Below, piece after piece: positions 15,601 to 43,940 of a DNA stretch of 64,000 nt; the stretch's first letter is position 1, and each line of letters opens with the position of its first letter. The notes below the pieces were generated by a model. The model had not been told where the DNA came from and searched no databases. It saw nothing but the letters and a program-made list of their open reading frames with translations. Source of the stretch: Paratrimastix pyriformis. Taxonomy: Eukaryota; Preaxostyla; Paratrimastigidae. The translations under genes were made by a program, and so were the position numbers. The stretch is from positions 211,001 to 275,000 of the forward strand of contig JAPMOS010000009.1 of NCBI GenBank assembly GCA_027972325.1. Direction: 5' to 3'.

Positions 15601-16105
15601 TTTTGGTCCAGGCCAGGCTTTGAGATGATCGAACCGTTCAGCGCCTACCAATAAAGGGAAAAAAAATCACGTCAAGCGTCAAGGAGGCAAAGACCATCAG
15701 GAAAACATAGGCTCTTGAATCGGGCAAATACATCTAACAAATGTCAAACATTCGGTCAAAGGGCAAAAGGACTCTGAAACAAACGTGGTGGATTTTCAAA
15801 ACCCAAGCTGCTTCAGGGACTTCGCATCCATGGATAGCGCACGACATTACCCGCAGCCAGACGGGATAAGTATTATTACAGATAAAGCGAAGTTGAAAGC
15901 CTCCAATATGGCCGAACCACCCGGAGACAAGTTGAAAGACGTGATCGAAAATGGTTTGGAGGACCAGGGGAGGATTCCGGAGTTGCAGAGCGAAGTGAAG
16001 GGTGGTATCCTGCACGATTTCATCGAGTTGTGCCTGAGAGTACGAAAAATCGAACCCGACAATCGTCCCAGCAAGGACCAACCCAAGAAGCAAGAGGGTC
16101 GGCAT
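3193..16105 (-). CDS. Receptor-like TKL protein kinase with repeated Cache-like ectodomain modules
   Basis: A single large gene, as read. The start ATG is at 16105 and encodes a signal peptide (MPTLLLLGLVLAG). The long extracellular part has recurring modules with a hydrophobic strand, a Y-x-L-x-x-x-G turn and a W[YF]-x4-5-GW motif (near 11640, 10380, 8610, 7175, 6515 and 5890). These resemble Cache small-molecule sensor domains. Beta-sandwich, filamin-like segments follow at about 4640-5860. A transmembrane helix lies near 4560-4610 and then the kinase: GHGAFGEV loop and VAVK (4318-4383), HRDIKSQN split across the 3924/3865 intron, VADFG, WASPE. The stop is at 3193-3195. Kinase exons: 4432 and upstream, 4383-4318, 4251-4029, 3966-3924, 3865-3625, 3578-3384, 3333-3193. 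All catalytic residues are present, so it should be active. Exons in the ectodomain are not fully resolved, and a split into two genes cannot be excluded. Role inferred: environmental sensing. Confidence 0.75.
9547..9570 (+). repeat. Short shared motif also found at the end of the retrotransposon fragment
   Basis: TGCGTCCTCGCAAATACA followed by GCATGT is repeated at 29641-29664 (with CA inserted). At both places a microsatellite follows immediately. This could be the 3' terminus of a mobile element family; only two copies are seen here. Confidence 0.5.
9571..9830. repeat. (GT)n, poly-G and G/A-rich tracts in an intron
   Basis: A (TG)n run, a G run (about 9591-9610), about 160 bases of ordinary sequence with GCGGTGTTCC occurring twice, then a G run and GGGA repeats. 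It interrupts the ectodomain of the - strand kinase gene and is taken as intronic. Confidence 0.75.
13135..13304. repeat. 12-bp minisatellite (GGTGAGTGCGAG)n
   Basis: A GTGAGG stretch, a short unique gap, then about nine 12-base units. It lies within the kinase gene, probably in an intron. Confidence 0.85.
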
Positions 16106-16539
16106 GATGTCTTGGAGTCTTGACCTGGGGTGCTGGTCACAAATCAATGGGAACTGGGCCGCCAGAGGCAGAGAATTGACTCGAACTTGCCAGTGACGGG
16201 TACTGTTCACACGAGTGTTCAACCTCGAAATGCGCCGTGACAGCGCTCCTGGCTTCCGCCTGACGAAAGGCCACTCCCATCTCTCGAAATCCACGCTTCG
16301 TTCCATTTAGTCCAACTTCAGTTGCACCTCGAACTGAAATACATGACGAATTGAGGAAAACAGGCATCGGGCATCTCCGATCACAAGATTTTTTAAAATA
16401 AATTGAATCACGTACACGGTCTGATCAACCGAGAGCTCAGTCAGTCTTCTCTGATGAGGTTTGTTTTTTTGTTCTGTTGTTGAACGCCATTACTTTTAGG
16501 CACGCGTTAACAAATGTCCGAAATCCCGCCATTCCCCCA

Positions 16540-17278
16540 ATGGGAATGGAAGAGGCTCTTGCACAATTCGGTCCATCGCCAGGTGCACAGGCCATGATGA
16601 CTGCCGAGCGTGAAGCTGCTGAAGAGGCCATAAGGACGGGTATTTATGGCGTCTGGAGATACACTGGCCCGCAGCCCGAGAAGGGACACGACTTTTGTTC
16701 GCGCATCGGGCCCCAGTCGCGCTGCTTTTGCGGACACACCTGGAGTGACCACCATCAGAGACCCACTGACCGAATGAGACCTGATACTACCTGTCAGCAT
16801 TGTTCCTGCGTTGGATTTTACTTTGTCCCGACCCGACCCGAGGAGATTGGCGAATATTGGTTGCCACGGCGACCCGAATTCAACGTCGCGACGTGGCGAG
16901 CAAAATGCCGCTGTGGTCACGACCATATGGCGCATGACCCTTCGCGGCATGATCGGCCTTGCCGTCAATGTCGATGCTGCCAATGGGATCCACATTATTG
17001 TTGTGTGGTCTGTGCCGCACAATCCACCACCACGTCGTCGGACCCATTTCAAAACATTGTAGGTTTGCAACCAAATGGGAAAAGACCACGAGTCGGTCTG
17101 GGAAACCACCGCCGAACGGCAGGCACAAGGGTACCCAGTGGGGCCCGAGTTTATCCCCCTGGCGGAAGCCCCCCAAATTGGGGCCCTGGTCTTCGGCACC
17201 CACCCGAAGCCCGCACACCCGGCGGCTCCGCCCAGGCCACGCCCGACGGCCGTCGCTGCACGGAAGAAAGTGGGATGA
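16540..17278 (+). CDS. FAM221-family protein (Cys/His-rich)
   Basis: Two exons, 16540-17007 and 17063-17278, with a 55-base intron (donor GTCTGTG, acceptor TTGTAG). The joined product is about 227 residues. It shows the FAM221 signature: RPEEIGEYWLPRRPEF, then CRCGHDHMAHD, spaced CRQCRC and CxxC pairs, and after the intron VWETTAERQAQGYPVG followed by FIPLAEAP. The Cys/His pattern suggests a metal-binding fold. FAM221 proteins have no firmly established biochemical role. Of the two in-frame ATGs (16477 and 16540) I prefer the second, because a T-rich acceptor-like tract ending TTTTAG lies between them; a spliced first exon is possible. The gene is divergent from the kinase gene start at 16105. 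Confidence 0.8.
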
Positions 17279-17849
17279 GGCGTTTCGAGACGCCCTTTCT
17301 TTGGATTCCCCCTCCCCCCCTCCCTCCCCCTCCTCCCTCCCTCCCTCCCTCTCCCTCCCCTCCCTCTCCTCCCCTCCATCCCTCTCTTCCCCCTCCCCTT
17401 CCCTCTCCTCTCTCCTGTACAGGCGGATCCGAGGGAACGAAGAATCTTTTTTTCCATCCCACATGGGGGGGGGGGGGGGGGGGGAGGCATGGGATGGAAA
17501 AGACCCCGCGCCGCGCCGCAATGACGAATGAGGTGAGGGGTGGTAGTCACCATGGGGATGTCCGCACACGGCCGACATACCCCATGCGTGGTGACACAGT
17601 CCACTTCTCGGCTGTCGGGGACACGCGGAGCGGCGAGAACCACCACCGCTCCCCTTCTTGGCCTCAAGATGAGCGTCGACATTCCCCGAACCGCAATGTC
17701 GCCACCAGTCTGGAAGGGGAGAGTCGATCCCCCCGAGGTAGGATTAGGATCCGCAATGTTGTCACCGTCGACATGACCCTGAGGTGGGATCCGCCCAGTC
17801 GGGGGGGAGATGAAATCGACATTCCCCTGAGGTGACACTCACTCGATTT
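17279..17849. other. Intergenic low-complexity region
   Basis: Lies between the FAM221-like stop and the stop of the - strand pseudokinase-LRR gene. It has a pyrimidine tract (17308-17415), a G run (17466-17484) and then loose copies of a roughly 60-base unit containing CCGCAATGT and GTCGACAT. The long open frames here on both strands look like GC-rich artefacts. I see no supported gene. Confidence 0.6.
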
Positions 17850-22390
<4,541 letters not shown>

Positions 22391-22895
22391 CTATGGAACG
22401 GGGAACAAACGTGTGGAATGGTAATGGAAGGGAACATACAGGAGCAGGAAGTGCCCCTGCGAAAGCAGGCGGGCAGAAAACTGGATCAGCTTCCAGCGGG
22501 GATCTGCTTCGTCAACCCGAAAGGGGCTTCTGATGGCCGCCGGAAAATGCCGCACGTTGGGATTCGAGTTGAATGATTCAGTCGCGCTCTCGGGACCCCG
22601 ACATCCTTCTCTTCGCCCAATCCCCCCATGTCCATCCAGTCTCGTCGTGATAGTGCGACATCCCATCGACCAACCCTTGTTGGACTCGGTGCGTGTTGGG
22701 AGAACTCAAAGACATTCGAGTGTTGGTGATTCTTATTGCATTGACAAGAGAGAACGACAACAGCAGCCGCGATGCCCTGACCGCAGCAAAGCACGCAGTT
22801 GATAAAATCAAAAAACGGAAAATCAAAGGAGACGAGCAAAGAGAAGATGGTAGAGATCAGAGGCATAAATCCCACTGACGTTGGTGGGTTTTCGC

Positions 22896-26089
<3,194 letters not shown>

Positions 26090-26287
26090 TCTGGGAGAAA
26101 TAAATGCAAAGGAGTGGATGTTGAGATTGATGGATGTCAGCAGAAAAAGGTGGTGTAAACAACAAAAACTGGGGGACAGACGAGTTCTCGAGTCTGGAGC
26201 CTTCGGGAGTTAGACCCTTTGGGTTGAAGAATTTCGGTGCGTATCAAACAGAATTTAGATCTGTGCGCCTCGGAGGGCCACGTACGA

Positions 26288-31134
<4,847 letters not shown>

Positions 31135-31804
31135 GTTTTCCTCCGAATAAGTGTGATGAAAAGATCCGCAATCTGAAGATTGTTGAGAAATTGGATGGAT
31201 CCATCAAGTCTGGGATTTGGGGACGCCAGGCGGAGCTGCTGGTGGCCACCCTCGAGAACTTGGCCACCCTGCTGAGCCTGGGGCTGGACACCGCGATCGC
31301 GGCGGTTCTTCTGGATGGTCCCCGCGGCAGAGTGGCGCCGCTCCGGTCAACTGTCCTTATGTGTGAAAATAGTGGTTGGTGCAGGGGAGGAGCAGGTGTC
31401 GGGCGGATTGATCCTGGGGTGAGGGGGAACAGACGCCAGGCGACTCGCTCCCCGGTGGTGAATACAGTATGTGTGGTTTATCGACAAGAATTCCGTCAGA
31501 AGTGGGGACCCGCGATGGCTCGGCCCTCGTCGTGTCCGAATCCGACGTGCATCGCGGCAAAGGTGCGGCTCTTCACGAAGGGCTGGTCAGATTCTGATGA
31601 GAATGCCCCGGACTGATTGCGGAACGCCAGACAGATTCGCTGCCATTTTTTCTTGAAGGGTGGGCAGTCAATGCCCGTTCAAGTCAGGCGACGAATCATT
31701 TTCTTCGAATCAGGCGTGATTTTTCAAATCGGGCAACGGCGCGAGAAACGTCAGATAAATATCATCACAAAACAAACACAGGGGGGGAGGGGGTGCGGAT
31801 TTCA
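31135..31804. other. Intergenic region with an unassigned open frame
   Basis: Tail-to-tail interval between two F-box/LRR genes. A + strand frame (31191-31616) has a leucine-rich helical start (ELLVATLENLATLLSLGLD) but then becomes arginine-rich and lacks a recognisable domain. I do not call it a gene. Confidence 0.4.
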
Positions 31805-34280
31805 TCAACCGCCGCCCACCGGCGCCTCCGGGGCTGCCCTGACAACAACCTGAATCCCGGGCCACCGCTTGACCAGCGCCTCCAGCATCCGGTCCACCTG
31901 TCCCAACCGTCCCTCGGCCTGCACAAGGTACGGACAGTCGGCACCATCGGCAACAACCTGTCCGTCCACCCGGAAGTACCGCAACCCAGGGCAGTCGGAG
32001 GCTATGAGACGCTCGAGGGCGGGGCCGCCACGGAGGGCCAGATCCATGAGGGCCGACGATCGAGCCACTTCCAGCACCCGCAGCGCTTGGCCGCACACCA
32101 GGATGGCCTTGGTCCGAGGCAGGGCCTCGACGCGCAGTGTGGCAAGTCGGGGCATGGCTGCGATGAGCGCGTTGGCCTCGTCCCACCACCCGCCGCCCGT
32201 CGGGGGCATGGAGAACCGCAGGGTGCGCAGAGAGGCAGCTCCTGTGGTCAGTACCCCCATGATTGATTCGCGACTGAGTTCATGGCAGGCGGTCAAGTCA
32301 ACCGCACGCAGATTGGTCGTGTCGGGGGCCAGTTCCACGACCCCCAGCCGCTCCGTCTCAACCTTGAGCCGCTGGAGCCCCGGGCAGCCGCGGATGGTGA
32401 CCTGCTTCAGAAGCCGCCGGCGAACCGAGAAGGTGCGCAGTGTCGGGGTGCCTTCAAGGATCAGGGTTCGCAGGGTGATGTTGTGGAATCCAGGGTCGTA
32501 AGTCAGCGCCAGGGCGCGCAGGGTGGGGCCCGTGACCAGGGTATCAACTTCCATTTGACCATCCGACATCACCCCGATATCGGCCCGTTCCAGGCGCGGG
32601 CACAGCTGCCCCTGACAGAGCGCCTTGACCAAGTCCATCGTGACGACTTTCACGTGGATGATGGAGACGAGTCCGTTTTGGGGGGTCGTGATGTCCATCG
32701 GCCGAATCCGTGCCGTCAGTTCAGCACGGCGCAGAGTCGTCAGCCCTGGCGGCGCGAGGCGCCCCTCGAAGAGGGTCGTGGCATCGACCCGGTTGAAGAT
32801 CGCGCCCTCGAGAACGCGCAGGGCCGGCAGGTGGACGAGCATCGACAACCAGGGATAGGCCGTTGCGCCGGGCCGACCCGCTCCCTCGGCGGCCGCGATC
32901 GATTCCAGGCTGTTCAGCGGCTCCTCCAGGACTAGCAGGGCCTGAGGTGGCAGGCCGCAGAGCACACGAAGCAGGGGACAGCGCAGGGTGACCGTCCCGA
33001 GGCTGAACTGGCGGGGCAGGCCGAGGAAAGTCAGGCGGGGACACGAGACACGAATGTCGTCGGCCTGGGTGCACCACGACCGACAGTCCAGCTCGACCAG
33101 TGCCGCCCCGGCCAGCAGGACCGGGTCCCTGCCAAACTGCAATGGCCAGCCGAGGACCCGGAACCGACGGAGCCTGCGGATCAGCCCGAGCAGGTCGGCA
33201 GGCGGCTTCTCGGAGGAAGGGCGGAGCTGGTCGCTGTCCAAGATGAAATCCTCCAGGGCCGGCAGGCTATTCAACTGGGCGATCGTGCTGGCTTGGTGCA
33301 GGTGAGGCCCGGTGAGCCGCACGCGGCGCAGGGTGGCTGCGCAGGGGCGGGTGAGAGCTGCAAGGCGGGGACCGGATTCCGATGAGACGGATCCGGCAGT
33401 CAGCGATTCGAGATGGGTGATGTCGACAGGAGCAAGCTGATCCAGCGGACAGCAGGGCACCTCGAGGGTCTCCATGGCCGGGTAGGAGCCACCAGGATCT
33501 GAGAGGAGACCAGGGGGTGGCGGCCCGTCCAGGGTCAGCGCAATCAAGTGGTGGAACAGCTCGGGGGAGAGCCCCAGATCATCCCGGGTGACCCCCAGAC
33601 GAAGTCGAGAGAGTGCACCGCAATGGGCCAGGGGTGCGAAGTTGCACGGGTGGCAGATGGGGTGAAACGACAGGCACTGAAGATCGGGGCAGTAGCGGGC
33701 AAGGGCCGCGAGGAGGCGAGTGCCGCAGGGGATGGAGACGGCCGGAGTCCCGAGTGTGAACTCGGCCAGTCGGGGGATGCGTTGAAGGATCGCACATAGG
33801 GCTACTTCGTTCAGGGAGCCCATCTCGGGTATGTGGATGGTTCGCAGAGAATCGTGACGAGCGAACGCGGCATCGATCCATGGGGTGAATGTGGCCGGGG
33901 AGCGCCCGGATTGCCGAAGCGGAGGCATCACAAGTTCTTCACCGAAAACGGTGGGTAATCTCCAAAGAACACGCAAAAAGACCTTGAAGATAAAAGCAGG
34001 GGCCGATCAATCTCGCAAACTCAGCAGCATTTGGGCAGCACGGTTCGTCGTCATCGAACTGTTCTTTTTCCCGAACCTGCCCGAATTCATCTTGGAGCTG
34101 TTGGGTTTGGGTGAATGACAGGCGAATCGCTGTTCCACGAAGATGCTGCCGGATCGCATGCGATGTTGCCATCAGAATGCAGTAGGAATGCGCGGAGGGT
34201 CCGGGAATAAATCCCACGATTGCCCAGAGGATGTCGGCAGGGAGGGTGTCGAGACTGATGGACTCCTGCCGATCGCACAT
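31805..34280 (-). CDS. F-box-like LRR protein, nearly intronless, with an apparent frameshift
   Basis: The start ATG at 34280 gives an F-box (SLDTLPADILWAIVGFI, then AHSYCILMATSHAIRQHL). The frame breaks at about 33942 in a TTTTCGG stretch and resumes in the next frame, which stays open to the stop at 31805. The remaining 700 or so residues are irregular LRRs (for example LESLTAGSV, LRTLRFSM, LERLIASDCPGLRYF). The order F-box, then a conserved L-[IV]-x-PC block, then LRR matches the tandem pair at 41536-46142, which supports joining the two parts. A GTCTT site just before the break does not yield an in-frame intron. So this is either a one-base error in the sequence or a recent inactivation. 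No introns and no microsatellites lie in the body of the gene. Confidence 0.7.
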
Positions 34281-34572
34281 ATATATCTCAATAACCGGGG
34301 GGATGGGAAGCCCCCAACATTTCAAAAATATGGGGGGGGATATACCCGAAACACGAACACCCGTGAGAAACGAGAACCGGAACGGGGAGGAATGCGAGAA
34401 AGGACGAGATTGAGTGGGGGGGGGGGGGGGGGGGGATTCCGACTCGTACAAAGGCCCAGCTCAAACCCGAGATCAGAAGGGGGGGGGGGGGGGGGGGCCG
34501 AAGGACTGGCGAATGGGATGGAAAAATCGGGGGGAACGGGAAGCCATCTCAGATCCCCACCCCCTTAACTTA
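34281..34572. other. Intergenic region with two G runs
   Basis: Contains G homopolymers at about 34416-34434 and 34480-34498 between the F-box/LRR start and the SIR2-family 3' end. If the SIR2 gene uses the frame that ends at 34473, the second run is coding on the - strand (poly-Pro). Confidence 0.5.
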
Positions 34573-36483
34573 ATTGGGCCGCGCTCGTGGCGGCATCTCC
34601 AACTCCTCCTCCTCCTCGTCGTCGTCATCATCATCTGCCCCATCTCGATCCCCCTGCCCCCGTCCCATCCCGGCCCCCCGGGCGGGGAGCATCCCCGGTC
34701 CCAGTGGGCTCTCGCCCGCACGCCGGGGGGACAGCCGCTGCAGTCCCAGGTGCGCTCCTCGGCAAGGTGGGCGGCAAGCTCGGGGTCCATCTTGGGTACC
34801 TTCAGGCTGTGCAGGGAGGGAGTGGGCGGGGAGGGAGGGAGGGAGGGGGAGGGGGGAGGGGGAGGGCGGGAAAAAAAGGAGGATATGACCAATCTACAGC
34901 AACAACACCATCATCATCACCATCAATCAACAACAACAACATCAACAACATCAAAACATCAATCAATATCAACATCAATCAACATCAACATCAACATCAA
35001 CAACATCATCAGCATCATCAGCATCATCCAATCATCATCCGATCATCATCATCCAATCATCATCATCCAATCATCATCATCCACTCATCATCATCCACTC
35101 ATCATCATCCACTCATCATCATCCACTCATCATCATCCACTCATCATCATCATCAGCAGCAGAATCAACATCAACATCATCAACATCATCAACATCATCA
35201 TCAACATCAACAACAACAACAACAACATCATGGCGATGGGAGGGGCGGCGCATGGGGGTGTGCGGAGTTGGCATCCAGCAGACCGATCACAGAGTTCCTC
35301 CAGGGTCTCCACCACCCCGGCGGCCAACCCGACAAATCGTTCGCGGGGGATCTCAAATCGGGCCCCGGGATGCTCCACATTGACCCGAACCAGCGAGACG
35401 AGCGGCTGCCGGAGGGCCAGCATCTCCATGGGCCAGCGGATGACGGTGGGTGTGTTGAAACCAGCACCGATCTCCAGGATGGCGATGCGCTTGCCGGCTG
35501 TGATGTGGTCGCTCAGCCAGGCGTTGAGCTGGTGACGCTTGGGCTGGGAAGGGGAGGCGGGGGGGGATAGGTGAGGAGGAGAGGTGTGGTGGGGGTGGTG
35601 AGAAACCGGGGTTTGACGGAAATCATGGGGAAGAGCACAACACGAAAGAAACCGGGGAGGGGGAACAACCATGGGACTGGGTGACAGCATGATCACCGGG
35701 TTGAAATGGGACGGGGCAGACAGACAGGGGGGTGGGGGGGGGGGGGGGGGGGGGGGGACAGACAGGGGGTGGTGGTGATGGGGTCCAGGGGAGGTGTGGG
35801 TGCGGACCAGCCAGTGATCCTCGACGAAGTAGTCACCACCCCGGAGGTTGAGCGTCATCTCGCCGCCGCAGTTGGGGCACTTCGGGATCAAAGTCAGGTC
35901 CGTGAGCTCTTGGGTGGCCGGATCAACGTGGGGTCGCATGGGCGCCAGGAAGGTCTCGCTCGGCCAGACTTGGTGGGTGCAGGGGGTGGCACATTGCATA
36001 AATTCCATGTCACCTTGCGGAGTGAGGATGTGGTCGCGATCAAACCCATTTCGCGCAAAAAGCCCGTCGGCCTGTGGGCGAAAGAGAGGAGGTGAGGAAG
36101 ACGGTGGGGTGATGCAGACATTTGATGTCATCACAAAGTAGTCCCGCGTGCCGATGAGATTCCGAAGGTTATGGTAAGGTGGCTCTGGGTGAAGCGCGTG
36201 CTGAAAATTCGGTCAAGAGCCTGCTGGCAGAAAAGAGACAGACTTCGTTCTCGATCATTTTCGCCATGTATCCCCAGAAAAGAGGCTTGTTCGCGTAGAG
36301 CTCGCCATTTCCAATAAGCATATACGGGTACAAGAACCCTTTTGCGGCCATGCCAGGATAACGATGCTTAAAGGCATGTCGATCCCAGTAATTAACACCA
36401 CACGGAACACTCATGCCGGCACCGGCCGCAACGAGAATCGCGTCAGCGTCCTTCAGGAGAGTGGCAGCTTTCTCGAGCATCAT
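34473..36483 (-). CDS. SIR2-family NAD-dependent protein deacylase
   Basis: Exons: 36483-36244, 36200-36120, 36071-35808, 35543-35284, 34806-34473. The N-terminus has the Rossmann/NAD motif ILVAAGAGMSVPCG (GAGxS). Next come YHNLRNLIGTRDYFVMTSN and, after the intron, DGLFARNGF (equivalent to TSNxDxLF in sirtuins). Two Cys pairs (CATPC and CPNCGG) form the zinc site, and IAILEIGAGFNTPTVIRWP gives the C-terminal NAD-binding strand. Donors are GTCTG, GTCTG, GTCCG and GTCTG. It lacks the usual SxGIPDFR loop, so it belongs to a divergent SIR2 branch. The C-terminal exon is uncertain: the spliced frame runs to 34473, while another frame gives an acidic DDDDDEEEEE tail ending at 34570. Confidence 0.8.
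34895..35235. repeat. (ATC)n / (AAC)n repeat
   Basis: Intron of the SIR2-family gene filled with CATCAT, CAACAT and CATCCACT units. Confidence 0.95.
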
Positions 36484-36669
36484 TCGGTTGGTGCGTTACG
36501 AAGGAAAAGGCGGCAAACTGGGATTCGGGGCGAGTGGATCCCGCCGCTGTCTCTGTCGAATTTGAAGTCGCCCGAAACGAAACTCCGAACCACAACCTTC
36601 GAAAATGTCAAACACAACTCCCGATCGGATTTCTTTGCGCACCAATAAGAGGAAGGAACAAAAAACCGT

Positions 36670-41365
<4,696 letters not shown>

Positions 41366-41535
41366 CTGGGGATAAAATAAAACCGAACTGCTGCAACTGT
41401 CGAAAGAACCTCAGGTTATTCGCGCTTTGCAGGAAGTTCGCGCCAATCGTGTGCCAACAATGGTTGCGTTTTTTTATTGCTGTTTTGTGAATGATTTCAT
41501 CTTTATGCTGTGTGTAGTCTTGTTACTTTTTTTGC

Positions 41536-43734
41536 GAGCTTCCATCCGACATTCTTGCCATGATTTCGGATTGTGCGACACCCGCACACAAGTTCCGCGT
41601 GTATTGCACGCTCATTGCGATCGATCGGCATACTCGCGCTCGTCTCCTCGGGACAATCCGGCAGATTGATTTTTCGGTTCCCACCATCAAGCGTGATGAT
41701 TCTATCGGACAAGTCCACACCGAGTTCCCCGAGCCGTTGTTGCCCGTGGAGACACTGGCCGCTCTCGTGAGTCCGTGCCACCATCTCGAATCCCTGAACT
41801 TGGCGATGGGTTTGACGGGCTGTCTTCGAGAAGATGCCGGCTGGGTGGATCTTGCCTTTCCTGCCACCAGGACCCCCACACTCCGTTCCCTGGTGGTCGA
41901 CTGCACTGCGGGGTTGGGCCGCTGCGCCCTGGCGCGAATTTTGGAGCGAGTGGCTCCCTCCCTGGAGGAGCTGACCGTCACCCTGGAGGACATCGACTGG
42001 CTCTACGATGCTCTGCCCCGCCTCGCCCACCTGCGGGCCCTTTCCCTGCGCGGGTGCCCCGTGGACTGCCGGAGGCTCATCCCCTGTGCGCCCGGGCTGA
42101 CGGAGCTCACTCTTGGCCTTTCCCAGAAAGCCTTGAGCACCCTCAACTTGCTTCTGCCCCACTTGGCCTCCCTCGAGCGTCTCGACCTGCCGGAAGACAC
42201 TTCCACAACAAGCCACCCCTGGGCAGGTCCCCCGCCCCTCACGGACTTCCGACTGCTGCCCAATCCGGCTCGGCTCCGCTCCGTGACTGTGGCCGACTGG
42301 CGTGACCCGGTGACTCCCGGTGACTCCATGATGGCCGTGGCTCTCGGGATCGTCAAGATCGAACGGGGGTACTCCGGTCCCACCGAGCTGTATCGTTCCT
42401 GCCCGGAGACCATGGAGGAGGTCCGCTTGGCACAGCCTCCAGACGAGGCTCTGACGTCCACCATTGAACAACGGATGCCTCGCCTGCGCAAGTTGTACGG
42501 ATTCCCCGAGATTCCTGGGCCGCTGCTCCTCGGCCGCCTGGTCGTTCTCCACCTCGCACTGCCCTCCCGGGAAGCCAGTGACCGGGACATGTGCCTCACG
42601 GGAGCTCCCTGCCTCCGCGAGTTCCGTGTGCGCGCGTTCGACGGGTACAACAAGCGGATCTGTCTGACCCTGGAGGACCTGCCTGCCTTGGAGCTTGCCG
42701 ATACCATTCTGTTCATCCAGACCTTGATTGTACGCCGGTGTCCGCGACTCCAATGTCTGGAGCATTGGTCGGGGGATGTGTTGCAGGCCGATGGACCCCT
42801 GGCAAGCCTCACCTCGCTCTCGTTGAACTCCTTCTACTCCGATATGCGTCCCGCCGTCTTTTTGCTGGACATTCTACGCGAAATGCCCAACCTGGTGGAA
42901 CTGTCCCGGGTGATGGTCACCTCCAATACCGAATGCCAGAAGCTCTTCGCCGCCCTGCCCCGGCTGGCCTCGGCCGATCTCCGCGCCGACGCCCGCGTCA
43001 CCCAGTTCATGGCACCGCCATCACTGGGCCATATCGCCCTGCAGGGCAAGCAGCAGCCTGTGACCATCGCAGGCGACGGGCTCCAGTCAGCCTTCATCCG
43101 TGGGTGCCGGGCCTGCACCGTCCGGTCACCGTGCCTGCGTGACCTCCGGATTGTCGATTCCGAGTGCATGATCGTGACCTTGGCCACCCCGTCACTGCGC
43201 ACCCTGGTGACGCCCGTGACCAGTGTCTTTCGCGAGTTTGTGGAGGAGGTTCCCCTGGCTGCGTTACGCACCCTGGCACTCCAGGTGGCACCCCAAACTG
43301 ATCTCGACCCTCTGCGGGCCCTGTTGCGGAGGCCCTTCGTCGCGCGCCTGGGCAGGCTGTCCCTTGATTTTCAAGGGCTGACCCCATTGGAGACCTTGGG
43401 GGACATTGCGGCTATCCCCCCGCCGTCAGTCGCCCTCGATATTTTTCTGCCGATCGCCACCCTGAGTCAGACCGAGTTCCCCGCGCTGCCCAACCTGCGC
43501 GCACTGACCGTCCGGGGTAATTCTGACTTCGTGCTCCATGGCCTTCGGGCCCCGGCACTCGAGACCATCCGCATCAGCACCATCCCCCACCGGGAATCAT
43601 GTTCCGTCCGGGTGCCGCGGGACGCTCCCCACCTCACGCGTATTGTCGGGGGCTCGTTTGCCCGGCGGACGATCGATTGGCTTCAGCGGAGGTACCCCCT
43701 GATCTTAGCGGCCCCCGACACGGAGGACTTGTAA
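41536..43734 (+). CDS. F-box-like LRR protein, tandem copy 1
   Basis: A single long exon. The F-box (ELPSDILAMISDCATPAHKF) begins at 41536. In-frame reading upstream meets TAG at once, so the true start is either the ATG at 41560, inside the box, or a spliced upstream exon; the upstream sequence CAACAATGGTTGCGTTTTTT is shared with copy 2. About 700 residues of irregular LRR follow (LRSLVVDCTAGL, LEELTVTLEDI, LTELTLGL, LRTLVTPVTS and others), ending at TAA 43732-43734. It resembles the 31805-34280 gene in domain order. The likely role is substrate selection for a ubiquitin ligase, inferred only from the F-box. Confidence 0.8.
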   Translation, partial: ELPSDILAMISDCATPAHKFRVYCTLIAIDRHTRARLLGTIRQIDFSVPTIKRDDSIGQVHTEFPEPLLPVETLAALVSPCHHLESLNLAMGLTGCLREDAGWVDLAFPATRTPTLRSLVVDCTAGLGRCALARILERVAPSLEELTVTLEDIDWLYDALPRLAHLRALSLRGCPVDCRRLIPCAPGLTELTLGLSQKALSTLNLLLPHLASLERLDLPEDTSTTSHPWAGPPPLTDFRLLPNPARLRSVTVADWRDPVTPGDSMMAVALGIVKIERGYSGPTELYRSCPETMEEVRLAQPPDEALTSTIEQRMPRLRKLYGFPEIPGPLLLGRLVVLHLALPSREASDRDMCLTGAPCLREFRVRAFDGYNKRICLTLEDLPALELADTILFIQTLIVRRCPRLQCLEHWSGDVLQADGPLASLTSLSLNSFYSDMRPAVFLLDILREMPNLVELSRVMVTSNTECQKLFAALPRLASADLRADARVTQFMAPPSLGHIALQGKQQPVTIAGDGLQSAFIRGCRACTVRSPCLRDLRIVDSECMIVTLATPSLRTLVTPVTSVFREFVEEVPLAALRTLALQVAPQTDLDPLRALLRRPFVARLGRLSLDFQGLTPLETLGDIAAIPPPSVALDIFLPIATLSQTEFPALPNLRALTVRGNSDFVLHGLRAPALETIRISTIPHRESCSVRVPRDAPHLTRIVGGSFARRTIDWLQRRYPLILAAPDTEDL

Positions 43735-43940
43735 AGGCGAATCGGAAGAAAATCGAACGGGAAGAATCATTGAGAGGACGTTTGAGAGAAGCGGATTTAA
43801 AAACCAAAACATCGACTATCTCTCGGGTTATTCGGCCTCTCGCCGGAGATCGCTCGCCGTCTTCGTGTGCCAACAATGGTTGCGTTTTTTGTGAATGATT
43901 TCATCTTTATGCTTATGGGTAGTATTGTTCTTTATTTTGC

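Noticed and set aside
17279-17835. Extension of the FAM221-like protein through the pyrimidine tract to 17835
   Set aside because: The unspliced + frame that runs on is not the one used after the 17008-17062 intron. The spliced frame stops at 17276-17278 right after a conserved C-terminal block.
16507-17838. Long - strand frame opposite the FAM221-like gene
   Set aside because: No domain, Arg/Gly-rich composition, and it passes through homopolymer tracts. The + strand has the conserved Cys/His pattern and a clean splice.
33939-33985. A very short intron (about 23 bases) to explain the F-box/LRR frame change
   Set aside because: Removing GTCTTTTTGCGTGTTCTTTG plus GAG leads to an in-frame stop soon after. 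A one-base indel fits better.
42003-42812. Long - strand frames opposite the tandem F-box/LRR genes
   Set aside because: They are GC-rich shadows, Arg/Ser-rich with no domain, and mirror the conserved + strand protein.
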